A DNA stretch of 32,542 nt from Promethearchaeati archaeon (GTDB lineage: Archaea > Asgardarchaeota > Njordarchaeia > Njordarchaeales > Njordarchaeaceae): assembly GCA_026993975.1 (NCBI GenBank), contig JALWRR010000005.1, positions 1 to 32,542 of the forward strand, in the 5' to 3' direction. Below are positions 1 through 8,634 of this stretch, one piece after another. The notes under the pieces were generated by a model. That model was not told the DNA's origin. It did no database searches and worked only from the letters and a program-made list of their open reading frames with translations. The first letter of the stretch is position 1, and each line of letters starts with the position of its first letter. Both the position numbers and the translations under genes were made by a program.

Positions 1-202
1 ACTTATAGCTATATAACTTAGCTAGAATCGGGCATCTTGATTTACCGCAAAGAAGCTTGGTTCCCCTACAAAGTAAGCAAATATTAGTGCTTTCTTTTTT
101 AATACTTTTGGTGGGAGTTAGCTCGAGTAATGGCTCCAAAGTCTGAACACTAGATAACCATGGGATTCTCTTCTTGAACTTTTTAACAAACTTCTTAGGC
201 AA
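1..202 (-). CDS. nreA: NreA-type archaeal DNA repair protein, N-terminal part (runs off left edge)
   Basis: Reading leftward there is an open frame of 67 codons that continues past base 1. It carries the zinc-finger-like signature at the N-terminus of archaeal NreA proteins: C42-x2-C45, G47, C52-G53-x3-C57-P58 (core CLLCRGTKLLCG). Such proteins interact with PCNA and have been linked to repair of DNA damage; that function comes from the family, not from this fragment. The start is taken as TTG at 202 because AGGTG lies 7 bases upstream; no ATG is available in the open stretch. The first 20 residues are very basic. It lies 57 bases downstream of the glycosidase-like gene on the same strand and may be cotranscribed with it. 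The C-terminal PCNA-binding motif would lie outside the window. Confidence 0.7.
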   Translation of the reverse strand, partial: MPKKFVKKFKKRIPWLSSVQTLEPLLELTPTKSIKKESTNICLLCRGTKLLCGKSRCPILAKLYSYK

Positions 203-259
203 ATCTATACACCTAGATAAGTAAAATAGATTAGTTAGAATTTAAATCTAGATTGGGTA

Positions 260-1315
260 TTACGGAGTGGCCAACAAAATGTGTTTTCTCGATTCCAGTG
301 ATTGAATTGCAAGAATGGAGGGTGGTTGAACACCATTTATTACGTTTAATTCATCAAGCATCCTATCTGATCTAGCAGCGTAAGGTATATATCCCCTGCT
401 TCGAGCTTTATCTATATAATCGTTTATTCTTTTCCTGTTTTCTCCAACGAAACCGCTTCCATCATCCACATAATCCACTGAGAAAACCTTTTTATGCTCG
501 GAAACAAGTTTATCGAAATACGTTATTCTCTCCGCTATTTCATCTCCATCATTTTTATTAAGACCATTATAAAAGAGATCCTCTACACCCCAGCCATCAA
601 TAATACTTAGTAATGTTCCATTATCGTAATTAAGTATTCTCTCTCCATTCTGGGGGATTATGTAAAAGTGATGTGTGACCCTGCTTCTAGCGTACTCTGC
701 AATATCAGTAATAAGATTAATCATTTTTAATGCAGCATCTCTTTCCTCAAGATAAATACTCTCGCTATTATTTGGATCACTCCAGTACTCGAATTCATCA
801 ACTTTATCTAGATATAATCCCATGAACCCCTGCGATATTATCTTATCAATATACGTGAATATTATGTCTCTCCAATCCTTATACCAGTACCTAACAGCAT
901 AATTTCCCTCCCATTCTTGATTCTCATTGCCTAACCATTCTGGTGGATTACTATACCACTCATCTCTCCAATAAAACCTGTAGTCCTCGGCCTCGCCAAT
1001 GCTAATGTATGCTATAGGTATTATGCCAGCATCCTTAATTAGCTCTATGTCTTCATAGCTATATTCACTGCTCTCGCTTCCGTCTCTCGAATAATCTATA
1101 ACAACAAGATCAAAACCTGAATCAGCTATTTGATTTGGATCAGCATTCTGAAGTTGGTATCCCCAGCTATTAACTTTAGAGAAATCTATTTCTCTAGATC
1201 TATAATTAAAATTAACAAAATTTAGTTCGTTTAGATAAAATGTGAATGAGAAGGTGATTAATAGTAATATGACTAAAGCGATATAATGTTTCCTCTGCAA
1301 AGCATGTGGCACCAT
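260..1315 (-). CDS. Membrane-anchored TM1410/GH114-like glycosidase
   Basis: The 351-residue protein begins with a short basic stretch and one hydrophobic segment (about 11-28), a signal anchor or uncleaved signal, so the rest should face outside. The remainder matches the TM1410/MJ1477 family, related to GH114 endo-alpha-1,4-polygalactosaminidases and sometimes wrongly labelled cysteinyl-tRNA synthetase. Visible family marks are WGYQLQNAD (51-59), LVVIDYS (70-76), YISIGEAEDYR (103-113), GLYLDKVDEF (166-175), IIPQNG, and a late VFSVDY. These are TIM-barrel strand ends carrying acidic residues that could be catalytic (D74, E108, D170). The substrate is unknown; an amino-sugar polymer or S-layer glycan is an inference. 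It follows the giant surface-protein gene by 69 bases on the same strand, so a role in the cell surface is likely. No clear Shine-Dalgarno supports ATG 1315. Confidence 0.75.
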   Translation of the reverse strand: MVPHALQRKHYIALVILLLITFSFTFYLNELNFVNFNYRSREIDFSKVNSWGYQLQNADPNQIADSGFDLVVIDYSRDGSESSEYSYEDIELIKDAGIIPIAYISIGEAEDYRFYWRDEWYSNPPEWLGNENQEWEGNYAVRYWYKDWRDIIFTYIDKIISQGFMGLYLDKVDEFEYWSDPNNSESIYLEERDAALKMINLITDIAEYARSRVTHHFYIIPQNGERILNYDNGTLLSIIDGWGVEDLFYNGLNKNDGDEIAERITYFDKLVSEHKKVFSVDYVDDGSGFVGENRKRINDYIDKARSRGYIPYAARSDRMLDELNVINGVQPPSILAIQSLESRKHILLATP

Positions 1316-1347
1316 TTTTTAACATAAAATAGGGGGAGTGAGATAAG

Positions 1348-1360
1348 ATAAAAAAAATTT
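1348..1360 (-). terminator. T-run terminator after the surface-protein gene
   Basis: On the minus strand a run of eight T lies about 30 bases past the stop of the surface-protein gene and before the glycosidase-like gene. Archaeal RNA polymerase ends transcripts at such T-runs without needing a hairpin. It may lower, rather than abolish, transcription of the downstream gene. Confidence 0.45.
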
Positions 1361-1384
1361 CTTTAATAAGAATTCCCACAGAAC

Positions 1385-4300
1385 TCAAATTAGCTCCAGC
1401 TCCTTCTTAATTATCTCTGACATGATTTCTTCTCTTGGAATATACTCGTACTCATATATTCTCTTCCGAATCATATCAAGTAACTTATCTATCTCCCTAA
1501 CCTCCACAGGTAAACTGAAGTATAGGTAATATTTGTATCCAAGGAAACTGGCTATTGCAGCTATCGCGAAGAGAGATGGAACAACAATTATAGCTGGCAT
1601 CCCCCACAGCGTTCCTCCATACCACTCTACGGTTGTTGTTAATCCAGTTAAAGCTACCTTTGTTCTTGGGGAGATCAATCTACCATTCATGTTAATCTTA
1701 CTTATGTATATCTCGACTCTATACGACCCTATATCCGCTTTCTCCCAGGGTATAATAATTGAATAAACACCTGGAGAAATCTCTTCGAGCTCACCAACAA
1801 TAAATATCTTTGATCCGTAGGTGATGTTATATATTATTGTAGCGTTCTCAAGAGGTTTATTATGGGAGTAATCGTAAGCTAGAACCTCGATCTTCTTTTG
1901 TTCAGCGCTTAAGCTCGCGAAAGGTATCTTCTGGATTGATTTTGGGAATGCCCATAAATTCATTTTTATGTTTAAGTCATTTATATTCACTGTCACGTAC
2001 TTTGTCTCGATAACATAATTCTGCTTACTAATCTTTATCATCAAAGAGTACTGTGATGGTGATAGATTGGTTGTATCACTAAGGTTAAAGAATAAAACGC
2101 CGTCACCGCGATAATCGAGATTAGCAGTAACATTACCCACTCCAATTAACTCAGCGTAATACGAGAAGTTCTCTAGCCCCTCTCCAGATAAAGCATCTAT
2201 TACTCTAACTTCAAAGTTCAAGCTTTCACCCCAAACCAGATCAATGTTATCTGGAGCAATAATTAATCCAACTAATGGATTAACCTCGAGATCAATCTCA
2301 AGGGACTGGGATGAGTAATTCCTCATAAATAAGGTTACTTGAATCTTGTATATACCTAAACTAAGATTCTTTGTATCAAGTGTCAGTAAGTACTCTCCCG
2401 TATCAGATAAATACTCTAGATCACCAGTTAGCACAGGGTTTAGTTTACCGAATGGAATCACTTTGAATGTGGCTGTAGCATTAGCTATCTCTGTAGCTGG
2501 ATATGTCTCCGTGTTCATGTATTTGCAACTGACATGAATTGCATCACCCCAGTAAACAGATAAGTGAGTTATGTTTGATGTAGCGTAAGTCCTTATAGCT
2601 AGGATACTTATTGATATCCTAATCGTTTTATTCTCATAGAATCTCTTACCTAATCTCACAATACTAACATAGCTACCTAAACCTAGTTTCTTAAGAGGTA
2701 TATAAAGCACATAGTACTTTTCCTCGAATAAGCTACCGTTATCTAGGATGTTTCCTAAGCTAGTATCCATGATCTCATAGAATGTATCAGCTCCCTTCAC
2801 AACAGTTGAGTTTCTACCATCATAAAACTCTATAGTAACGTTATATAGGGTTGGAGACCATCTAAGCTCAACTATTGATGGTGCTCTAATATCTGTTGGT
2901 CTTGGATTAACTATTAGTGAAGTAGTGAGTTTAGCTATGGAGTAATTCCCTAAAGAACCCGTGATCGTCAAGGTGTATGCTCCTGTTGGGTACTCAAAAT
3001 TGCTTATCGATAAACTATAGAAATCACCGCTTTCAACAAGATTAAATGAATGCGAGGTAGGTCCAGATATTGAAACTTCAAGATTAGCGTTGGATAAGAA
3101 GTCGCTTGTTAATGCATCTAAAAACTTGACCTTAACTTCAAATCTCTCATACCAAAATATGTTTGTAGTTAATGTAACTAGCTGTAATGTAGCTGGTCTA
3201 TTAGATACTCTAATTGATATGACTAATGGTACTGGTACTTGATAATTAGTTACTGAAGCATTCACAATGAGTAAGTAAGTTAATCCCGCTGGAAGACGAT
3301 AAGTGGATACGTTAATTCCATAAATCCCCTTAGATAATTTTGTAGCCTTAGTTACTCCGAAGCCGGGAACTATAGATTCATTCTCTCTATAAACAATTCT
3401 CCAAGTAACGTTATCCCCAGCATCAACTAGATTATTCATGCTTGTAATAGCTATTTTTAGACTTATGTTATCTCCCCAAATCGTATCATATGATAATTGC
3501 CCCTCTTTAAGCCCTATAACAAGCGGTAACGGAGCTGTAGCATCAAGATCATAAAGTAACCATGAAACTCCTCGATTAATGTTCAAGACACCATATTTTA
3601 CGAGAGAGACATTAGATCCATCAACATCCTTAACCAGAGTGCCATTCAAGTAAGTTAAGTTAAATTGATCATAATTAAATCTGTAACCTATAGTTAAGTT
3701 CCAGACTCCTCTAGGGACATATAGATTCACGTAACCAAGCAAATCCGAGTAATCACTAATATAGCTACCGTTCAAAGATAGATACGCATTCTGGAGAGTT
3801 CTATTTTCGGAATCCATGCATTTTACACTAATCTTAACCAAGTTTGAGAAAGTATAGCTCCCAGTAATGCTATGCGTGGTGTATGGTATACCAGAGTAAT
3901 CAACATCATCCAGGATACTATAGTTTCTACCTCCACTAACTAGAGTTATATTCACTCTATAATTACTATATCTAGGTACATCTACCCTAGCGATGCCATT
4001 TGAGTTTGTTATGGATGAGGCTACCGAGTCACCAGAAGTCTTATTAATTAAACTAACACTAGCACCAGGAATAGCTAAGCCATCTCCATCATAGACGTAA
4101 TAATCTATAATCAATCTATATCTCTCAATCGGGTAAGTAGAGATCTCAAGCGGGGATCTTAATCTATCAGCATAATACTTCACTAATGATGACTCATTCG
4201 CATTAAATAAGAATACTCCATACTTGTATCTTAACCACTGATCCTTTTTCGCGTTAACACCAGTTATCCTGATAGCCCAGAGAATATAATCATCATCCCC

Positions 4301-6400
4301 TGAAACTCCTTCCCCCTTATTACCCCAGTAGATATCCCTAGTAGATGTGGGGCTTAGATCAATAGATTGTTCAATTGATATATTTACTAATCCCACGCAT
4401 CTCGGGTAAGCATGATGATAAAAACTAACCCAATTCCAGCTCGTAGAACTACCAGAGTAATCCTCTGTCTCAGCAAAAGGTGGCTCGAAGTAAAGGCTTA
4501 TGGAAGTGTCATCGTAGGCACTATCATCATCAGAATCATAATAGCTGCCATCGTAATAATGAACTACAATGACGTAGTTTCCCCCAGTAATTGGATAGAG
4601 AGTATTATTGATTGGAGGCATATTTCCACTTACATCCTTAGTCCAGAAAGTTCCATCAGGTTTATAGATATAGTATTGTAGATTTGAGTACTCTAGATCC
4701 CAGCTAAGCTCTATGTAGTAATCATCTCCACCACTAAGAGGCATAGGTAGAATAAAGGTAGCTAGCTCGTCATCAGCAAAGTACCGTTTAGCGTAACCAC
4801 CAATAATGTAATTAACATTTCCTTCCTTTGCCTCATCAATAGTATCTGGGAAATTACTATTCTGGTAGTTACAATACGCGGAATACCTATCTAAGTAAAC
4901 ATAACTATTTATCGTTCCGCTAAATGTAGCAACTGTCGCGGAATCATTCTTTAAAGCGATATTAAATGTTGCTGTCTGTGAATTCCCGGAGGGATCACAG
5001 TAACCTAGAACAACAATTATCCAACTCTCATTAACTGTTGCTGTTGCTGTCTCTGTCTCTGAGTAATCTTGATTACCTATTACGCTGTCATCAAGTTTAT
5101 CCCATAAGTTATCATAACCCTCAATTAGGAAGCCTCTCTCAGAGAAAATAAAAACATCCAAATCAACATCTACATCCCAAGTTAACTCGACTGAGTAATG
5201 AACATTTTCAACAAGCTTTGGAGTAATAAAAACTCTTAACTTATCTGATAGATCTACTTTACCCCAATCCTTAATAACGCCGCTAAGGGTTTTAGGTAAT
5301 CCCTCGCCTAGAACAAATGTTCCACTAGGAGTATCAACTCTATCAAAGCTTACATCTGATTCATCATCTTGATCAAACATATAGCTACCGATCCAATAAT
5401 TAGCGTTTTGTTGAGTATCATCATTTAGCCAGACGACATTAGACTCAACTATCCAACCATTCTTATAGAATCTATAAGTCATGTTAGCTTTCGCTATCAA
5501 GTAATTGTTATCATCATAGATAGGCGCGTTAATAACCTTATACATGATGAATATTGGGCCATTCTTGGTTTCATCAACAATAAACTTGCTCTCTGGCTGG
5601 TACTTAGAGTTAGCTGTTCCCAAAGGATTATAGAGATCACCGTTTCTAACGGGACCTAATTGATTCATTGGTTCGTTAAATAAGTTAGAACCGGTTCCAG
5701 CATCAACAATCTCAACTATTTGTCCTCCAGAGTAAATATATGAGCTCCCATAAGTACTTCTAGGAGACATAACAACTTTCTGGTAAGTTTCCCCAAAAAT
5801 AGTGTAAATGTAATCTCCTGTAGCTGAATCCGTAGTTATGCTTAATTTCACATCAGTTGGGAACGATGGAGTACCAACTGGTTCAGTATCATAATAAATA
5901 AAGTATCTTGATAAACCATTAGTTGGAACATTAGCTAGAAAAGTGATGGTTGCTGAAGCTATATGAGTAGAATTTCCAGTCTTATTCCACACTTGAAACT
6001 TAACAACATCACCAGTCTCATTAATTAATTTTATACCGTCCTTATTAGCCCATGGATCAAATTCAACGTAAACATCAACAGGCCAGTTCCTACGTTCCAA
6101 ACCACTATTCTCCCTAACAGTGATATTAATCCTATAGTTATAGGACGTATCATGCCATGAAGCTGGGTCAACACTCGAATCTCGAATAATTACCCTGGAT
6201 TTATCTATATTTATATCACTAGTCTTATTCTGAACTGGTAGAAGTTTATTACTTATGATTCGATCATGTTTTAAAAACGATTCATTATTAGTAGTATTCA
6301 TTACTTGCTTATTCTCTCGTACAAGATTAGAAAAGGGTATAATAGCGTATGATAATAGTAGAATCAATAAAATAAGAATACTTTTATTTTTCATTCTCAT
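1385..6400 (-). CDS. Giant cell-surface protein: DUF2341-like, PPC-like and Ig-like domains, C-terminal membrane anchor
   Basis: About 1,670 residues. A signal peptide (hydrophobic run about 9-24) is followed by a DUF2341-like domain (about 84-178, with YNYRINITV, FDPWANKDG and YFIYYDTEPVG). Then come two beta-sandwich regions resembling bacterial pre-peptidase C-terminal (PPC) domains (about 375-490 and 530-650), two carboxypeptidase-regulatory-like modules with asparagine/glycine turns (about 745-930), and roughly six Ig-like repeats that each start near an aromatic/glycine motif such as IWGD, VYWGD or LVWGES (about 960-1600). One transmembrane helix (about 1605-1630) leads to a charged 43-residue cytoplasmic tail. 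Many N-x-S/T sequons suggest N-glycosylation. It is probably an S-layer-associated or adhesive protein; no catalytic motif is seen. Starts at GTG 6406, ATG 6400 or ATG 6394 are all possible. A TATA box lies upstream. Confidence 0.8.
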   Translation of the reverse strand: MRMKNKSILILLILLLSYAIIPFSNLVRENKQVMNTTNNESFLKHDRIISNKLLPVQNKTSDINIDKSRVIIRDSSVDPASWHDTSYNYRINITVRENSGLERRNWPVDVYVEFDPWANKDGIKLINETGDVVKFQVWNKTGNSTHIASATITFLANVPTNGLSRYFIYYDTEPVGTPSFPTDVKLSITTDSATGDYIYTIFGETYQKVVMSPRSTYGSSYIYSGGQIVEIVDAGTGSNLFNEPMNQLGPVRNGDLYNPLGTANSKYQPESKFIVDETKNGPIFIMYKVINAPIYDDNNYLIAKANMTYRFYKNGWIVESNVVWLNDDTQQNANYWIGSYMFDQDDESDVSFDRVDTPSGTFVLGEGLPKTLSGVIKDWGKVDLSDKLRVFITPKLVENVHYSVELTWDVDVDLDVFIFSERGFLIEGYDNLWDKLDDSVIGNQDYSETETATATVNESWIIVVLGYCDPSGNSQTATFNIALKNDSATVATFSGTINSYVYLDRYSAYCNYQNSNFPDTIDEAKEGNVNYIIGGYAKRYFADDELATFILPMPLSGGDDYYIELSWDLEYSNLQYYIYKPDGTFWTKDVSGNMPPINNTLYPITGGNYVIVVHYYDGSYYDSDDDSAYDDTSISLYFEPPFAETEDYSGSSTSWNWVSFYHHAYPRCVGLVNISIEQSIDLSPTSTRDIYWGNKGEGVSGDDDYILWAIRITGVNAKKDQWLRYKYGVFLFNANESSLVKYYADRLRSPLEISTYPIERYRLIIDYYVYDGDGLAIPGASVSLINKTSGDSVASSITNSNGIARVDVPRYSNYRVNITLVSGGRNYSILDDVDYSGIPYTTHSITGSYTFSNLVKISVKCMDSENRTLQNAYLSLNGSYISDYSDLLGYVNLYVPRGVWNLTIGYRFNYDQFNLTYLNGTLVKDVDGSNVSLVKYGVLNINRGVSWLLYDLDATAPLPLVIGLKEGQLSYDTIWGDNISLKIAITSMNNLVDAGDNVTWRIVYRENESIVPGFGVTKATKLSKGIYGINVSTYRLPAGLTYLLIVNASVTNYQVPVPLVISIRVSNRPATLQLVTLTTNIFWYERFEVKVKFLDALTSDFLSNANLEVSISGPTSHSFNLVESGDFYSLSISNFEYPTGAYTLTITGSLGNYSIAKLTTSLIVNPRPTDIRAPSIVELRWSPTLYNVTIEFYDGRNSTVVKGADTFYEIMDTSLGNILDNGSLFEEKYYVLYIPLKKLGLGSYVSIVRLGKRFYENKTIRISISILAIRTYATSNITHLSVYWGDAIHVSCKYMNTETYPATEIANATATFKVIPFGKLNPVLTGDLEYLSDTGEYLLTLDTKNLSLGIYKIQVTLFMRNYSSQSLEIDLEVNPLVGLIIAPDNIDLVWGESLNFEVRVIDALSGEGLENFSYYAELIGVGNVTANLDYRGDGVLFFNLSDTTNLSPSQYSLMIKISKQNYVIETKYVTVNINDLNIKMNLWAFPKSIQKIPFASLSAEQKKIEVLAYDYSHNKPLENATIIYNITYGSKIFIVGELEEISPGVYSIIIPWEKADIGSYRVEIYISKINMNGRLISPRTKVALTGLTTTVEWYGGTLWGMPAIIVVPSLFAIAAIASFLGYKYYLYFSLPVEVREIDKLLDMIRKRIYEYEYIPREEIMSEIIKKELELI

Positions 6401-6450
6401 TACCACTATAAAGAAACCAATAATAGATTATCAATTTTTTAACTCAATTT

Positions 6451-6464
6451 AATATATATAAAAA
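6451..6464 (-). promoter_or_regulatory. TATA box for the surface-protein gene
   Basis: The minus strand reads TTTATATATATTAA here, centred near 6457. Transcription would start about 26 bases on, near 6431, giving a leader of roughly 30 bases before ATG 6400. This is a position-based inference. Confidence 0.45.
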
Positions 6465-6652
6465 TTTTTTCTGAACTTTTATTATCACGAAATTCATCTA
6501 TTTGCAATAAAATAACAACGAATTACGCAGCAGTTCTCTGATTTAAAGAGGTATGAGAAACAAGATAGCTAGCAAAAATTTTTCCTTAATAATTAAAGGG
6601 AGGTGTGTAGAAAAGTATAAATACTTGAGATATCCCAATTGTTATTTGACAA

Positions 6653-7084
6653 TTATATATGTAATGTTCTTAAGAGTCTTTGTCTTCTTCGAATACCTAT
6701 AATTATTTCTTTATAGGAATTAAACTGGTTTGCGAGGTATCGTGGTTCAACATCCTTCCAAATTTTTCTGTAGAAGTAGAAGTACTCTGAGATGTCTAAT
6801 GGATCACCGAAAACAACTATGTAGTTTCGTATTATGCTTGCTTTTATGTTTAGTGGCAATAACTCAAAGATCCTTAAATCATACCCTGGCTTTATTTTTG
6901 GTAGTAGGCTCCAAAAAATCTTGATATTCTCTGCAGGATCTTTTATTCTGGTTATAACTGCTACATCTATATCTGATCGAGGAGTGCATTGCTTTCTCAC
7001 ATAGCTCCCATAGATAACTGTCCAATACTTACTTAATGGTTTTAGGTCCTTTCGTATCTCATTTAAAGATTTCTTGCAAAGCAT
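6653..7084 (-). CDS. MNT-type minimal nucleotidyltransferase, antitoxin of the HEPN-MNT pair
   Basis: About 143 residues from ATG 7084. It has the polymerase-beta-fold nucleotidyltransferase signature GS-x10-DxD (G26-S27, D38, D40; YGSYVRKQCTPRSDIDVAVI). In the characterised MntA/HepT pairs this enzyme adds AMP residues to the toxin's active site and so silences it. The gene follows the HEPN gene and overlaps its end by 26 bases, or 35 if TTG 7093 is used, so translation is probably coupled. No strong Shine-Dalgarno is visible, which fits reinitiation after the HEPN stop. Hyperthermophilic archaea usually carry many such pairs. A nucleotidyltransferase acting on another RNA or protein cannot be excluded, but the neighbour makes the pair assignment strong. 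Confidence 0.85.
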   Translation of the reverse strand: MLCKKSLNEIRKDLKPLSKYWTVIYGSYVRKQCTPRSDIDVAVITRIKDPAENIKIFWSLLPKIKPGYDLRIFELLPLNIKASIIRNYIVVFGDPLDISEYFYFYRKIWKDVEPRYLANQFNSYKEIIIGIRRRQRLLRTLHI

Positions 7085-7475
7085 TCTCAACAACCCTAAG
7101 AAATGAGAAAATTATCTCTATTATCTCACGTAAATGCTCCTTAACTACTTGTTCATCAAACTTATTGTATTTATGAACTATTGCATTTCTCAATCCATTC
7201 AGCATCTTTAATTTGTCTGCTAGCTCTTTATTTAATAAATGCTTATCAGCGAGTTTCTCAATATTAGTGTAATCATCCTCTACTTCCATGCCTAGATCCC
7301 TGACTAACATAGCTATGATATCCATCACAGCATCAATGCTTGTGTGTAAGCGGTATAATAGAGCTTCAAAATAAAAGATATTATCGAGATTTGGAGGGAG
7401 TTCCTCCAATTTCTCAGTTATATAATTGATTTTTCTCCTATAGATTCTCAATCTCTCACTCAAAATAAGCACCAT
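7059..7475 (-). CDS. HEPN (DUF86/HepT-like) toxin, putative RNase
   Basis: A 138-residue all-helical protein with the active-site motif RX4HXY (R96, H101, Y103; RNAIVHKY) typical of HEPN ribonuclease toxins. In related systems the R and H cut RNA and the Y is the residue AMPylated by the MNT partner. All three are present, so the toxin looks intact. It is the first gene of a two-gene operon with the nucleotidyltransferase. A TATA-like AATTATATT at 7497-7505 sits about 26 bases before ATG 7475, which predicts a leaderless mRNA; no Shine-Dalgarno is seen. The target RNA is unknown. Confidence 0.85.
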   Translation of the reverse strand: MVLILSERLRIYRRKINYITEKLEELPPNLDNIFYFEALLYRLHTSIDAVMDIIAMLVRDLGMEVEDDYTNIEKLADKHLLNKELADKLKMLNGLRNAIVHKYNKFDEQVVKEHLREIIEIIFSFLRVVENALQEIFK

Positions 7476-7496
7476 TAGCTTTATTTAGCAAGTTTC

Positions 7497-7505
7497 AATA
7501 TAATT
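7497..7505 (-). promoter_or_regulatory. TATA box for HEPN-MNT operon (leaderless start)
   Basis: On the minus strand AATTATATT is centred near 7501, 26 bases before ATG 7475. That spacing would place the first transcribed base at or next to the start codon. The gap from here to 7671 holds no other gene that I can support. Confidence 0.4.
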
Positions 7506-7608
7506 ATGTGGCATTTAGAGATATGAATTTTTGCGCAGTATTATTAAAAAATACTTCAGAGAATTACTGAGAGGATTAGGAATAACTCTTATTTTCCTTA
7601 AGACTAAG

Positions 7609-7615
7609 AAAAAAA
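7609..7615 (-). terminator. T-run terminator after the 5-6 TM protein gene
   Basis: Seven T in a row on the minus strand, about 57 bases past the stop of the membrane-protein gene at 7672. No hairpin is apparent. Confidence 0.4.
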
Positions 7616-7671
7616 TTTCATTGGAGGATTCATGGAATTTTTAGCTAGTGATTTATTTTAGTGGAAGTCGA

Positions 7672-8463
7672 CTAAGTTGCTTGATTCTTATCCCTAATAA
7701 TACTGTAAGAATCGATTATTAATGATATTACCATAGAACCAACTGGTATCCAGATCACTAGGGCTAATATGAGTGCTAGTTCAATTGGAAAGAAGCTAAA
7801 TAGGGTTTCTATGATGCTTATTGCTATAGAGCTAATTATGAGTATCTTGAAGAATTCATCTAGATTATCTATTACCCATCTCATGCTCTTTCTTATCGCT
7901 TCAATCGGGCCTACTGGTTCTAGAAGCAGGATTATTGGTGTGTAGATCCAAGTGAATAATAGTATTAGTATAGTTAATATGATTATGATGCCTAGTATCG
8001 GTGAAATTAATATGGCTAGTATGCTTATGAATACGAGTAGAATTGCGATAAAATTATATTTCACGAACTCTAAGAACCTCTCCTTAACCAGTTCTAAAGG
8101 CAACTTATCCAACTCTATATCATCCTTGAACGATTCATCAATGAAATATGATAGATATAGGGGTTGAAAGAATGATGTCACCATAACATCTATTATGAAG
8201 GTTAATGCGAGTAAGAGAATATTCAACGAGGATAAGGAGTTTATCTTAATGTCTATATCTCTGAAATCAGGAGGTATTGATGGTATGGAGAGCTTTAAGT
8301 GTATTCCAGGAAAAGGTTTACTTACTAGCTGACTTATAGTTGCGTTTGAAGCGAGGAGTATCGCGGTGAGAAGAAGGATTAAGTTATAAGCTATAGCTAT
8401 TATTACTGCTTTTGATGATAATTTCATAGTGACTTTAACATTTATCTCCTTCCTATACTCCAT
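7672..8463 (-). CDS. Multi-pass membrane protein of unknown function
   Basis: I do not recognise a firm family. The protein has 263 residues from ATG 8463, chosen because GGAGG ends 7 bases before it; an in-frame ATG at 8478 contains that Shine-Dalgarno and is less likely. About five or six hydrophobic segments are seen: one near 15-38, one near 80-105, a long double stretch near 130-175, and two near 200-250. A loop after the first segment (PGIHLKLSIPSIPPDF) is probably outside. The pattern EPVGPIEAIRKSMRWVIDN, between helices, recalls archaeal membrane proteins of the DUF4013/DUF7847 type and glycerophosphoryl-diester-phosphodiesterase membrane domains, where a similar 'A-l-k-s' segment occurs; I hold this loosely. 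It is divergent from the glycosyltransferase gene and shares the intergenic palindrome with it. Confidence 0.6.
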   Translation of the reverse strand: MEYRKEINVKVTMKLSSKAVIIAIAYNLILLLTAILLASNATISQLVSKPFPGIHLKLSIPSIPPDFRDIDIKINSLSSLNILLLALTFIIDVMVTSFFQPLYLSYFIDESFKDDIELDKLPLELVKERFLEFVKYNFIAILLVFISILAILISPILGIIIILTILILLFTWIYTPIILLLEPVGPIEAIRKSMRWVIDNLDEFFKILIISSIAISIIETLFSFFPIELALILALVIWIPVGSMVISLIIDSYSIIRDKNQAT

Positions 8464-8541
8464 TGGAGTATCCTCCATAAGAGTTTAATCAAATATTTCA
8501 TGATTAAATGTTGAATTAAACTATGTACTATATTAATGATT

Positions 8542-8562
8542 TTGATATTTAATTAATATCAA
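8542..8562. repeat. Perfect 8-bp inverted repeat in a divergent promoter region
   Basis: The arms TTGATATT (8542-8549) and AATATCAA (8555-8562) are exact reverse complements around a 5-base spacer (TAATT). It lies between the divergent membrane-protein gene (start 8463) and glycosyltransferase gene (start 8635). Size and symmetry fit a dimeric repressor operator, though AT-rich DNA makes chance palindromes common. Confidence 0.4.
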
Positions 8563-8634
8563 CGATAAGTTCATAAGCATAATAATTATTATGAGGAGCG
8601 TGCTTATTGAAAGAAGTTTGAGCAGGGAGCTATC

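Noticed and set aside
1533-4681. Plus-strand open frames opposite the surface-protein gene
   Set aside because: They have no start signals or domain patterns, and arise from the codon bias of the real gene on the other strand.
6637-6654. Hairpin AATTGT/ACAATT at the MNT stop
   Set aside because: Six weak A/T-rich pairs without a T-run; chance is likely, so it is not listed as a terminator.
7632-7661. Nine-codon frame with a good GGAGG upstream (plus strand)
   Set aside because: Too short, in the terminator region of a minus-strand gene, and there is no sign of a leader-peptide role.
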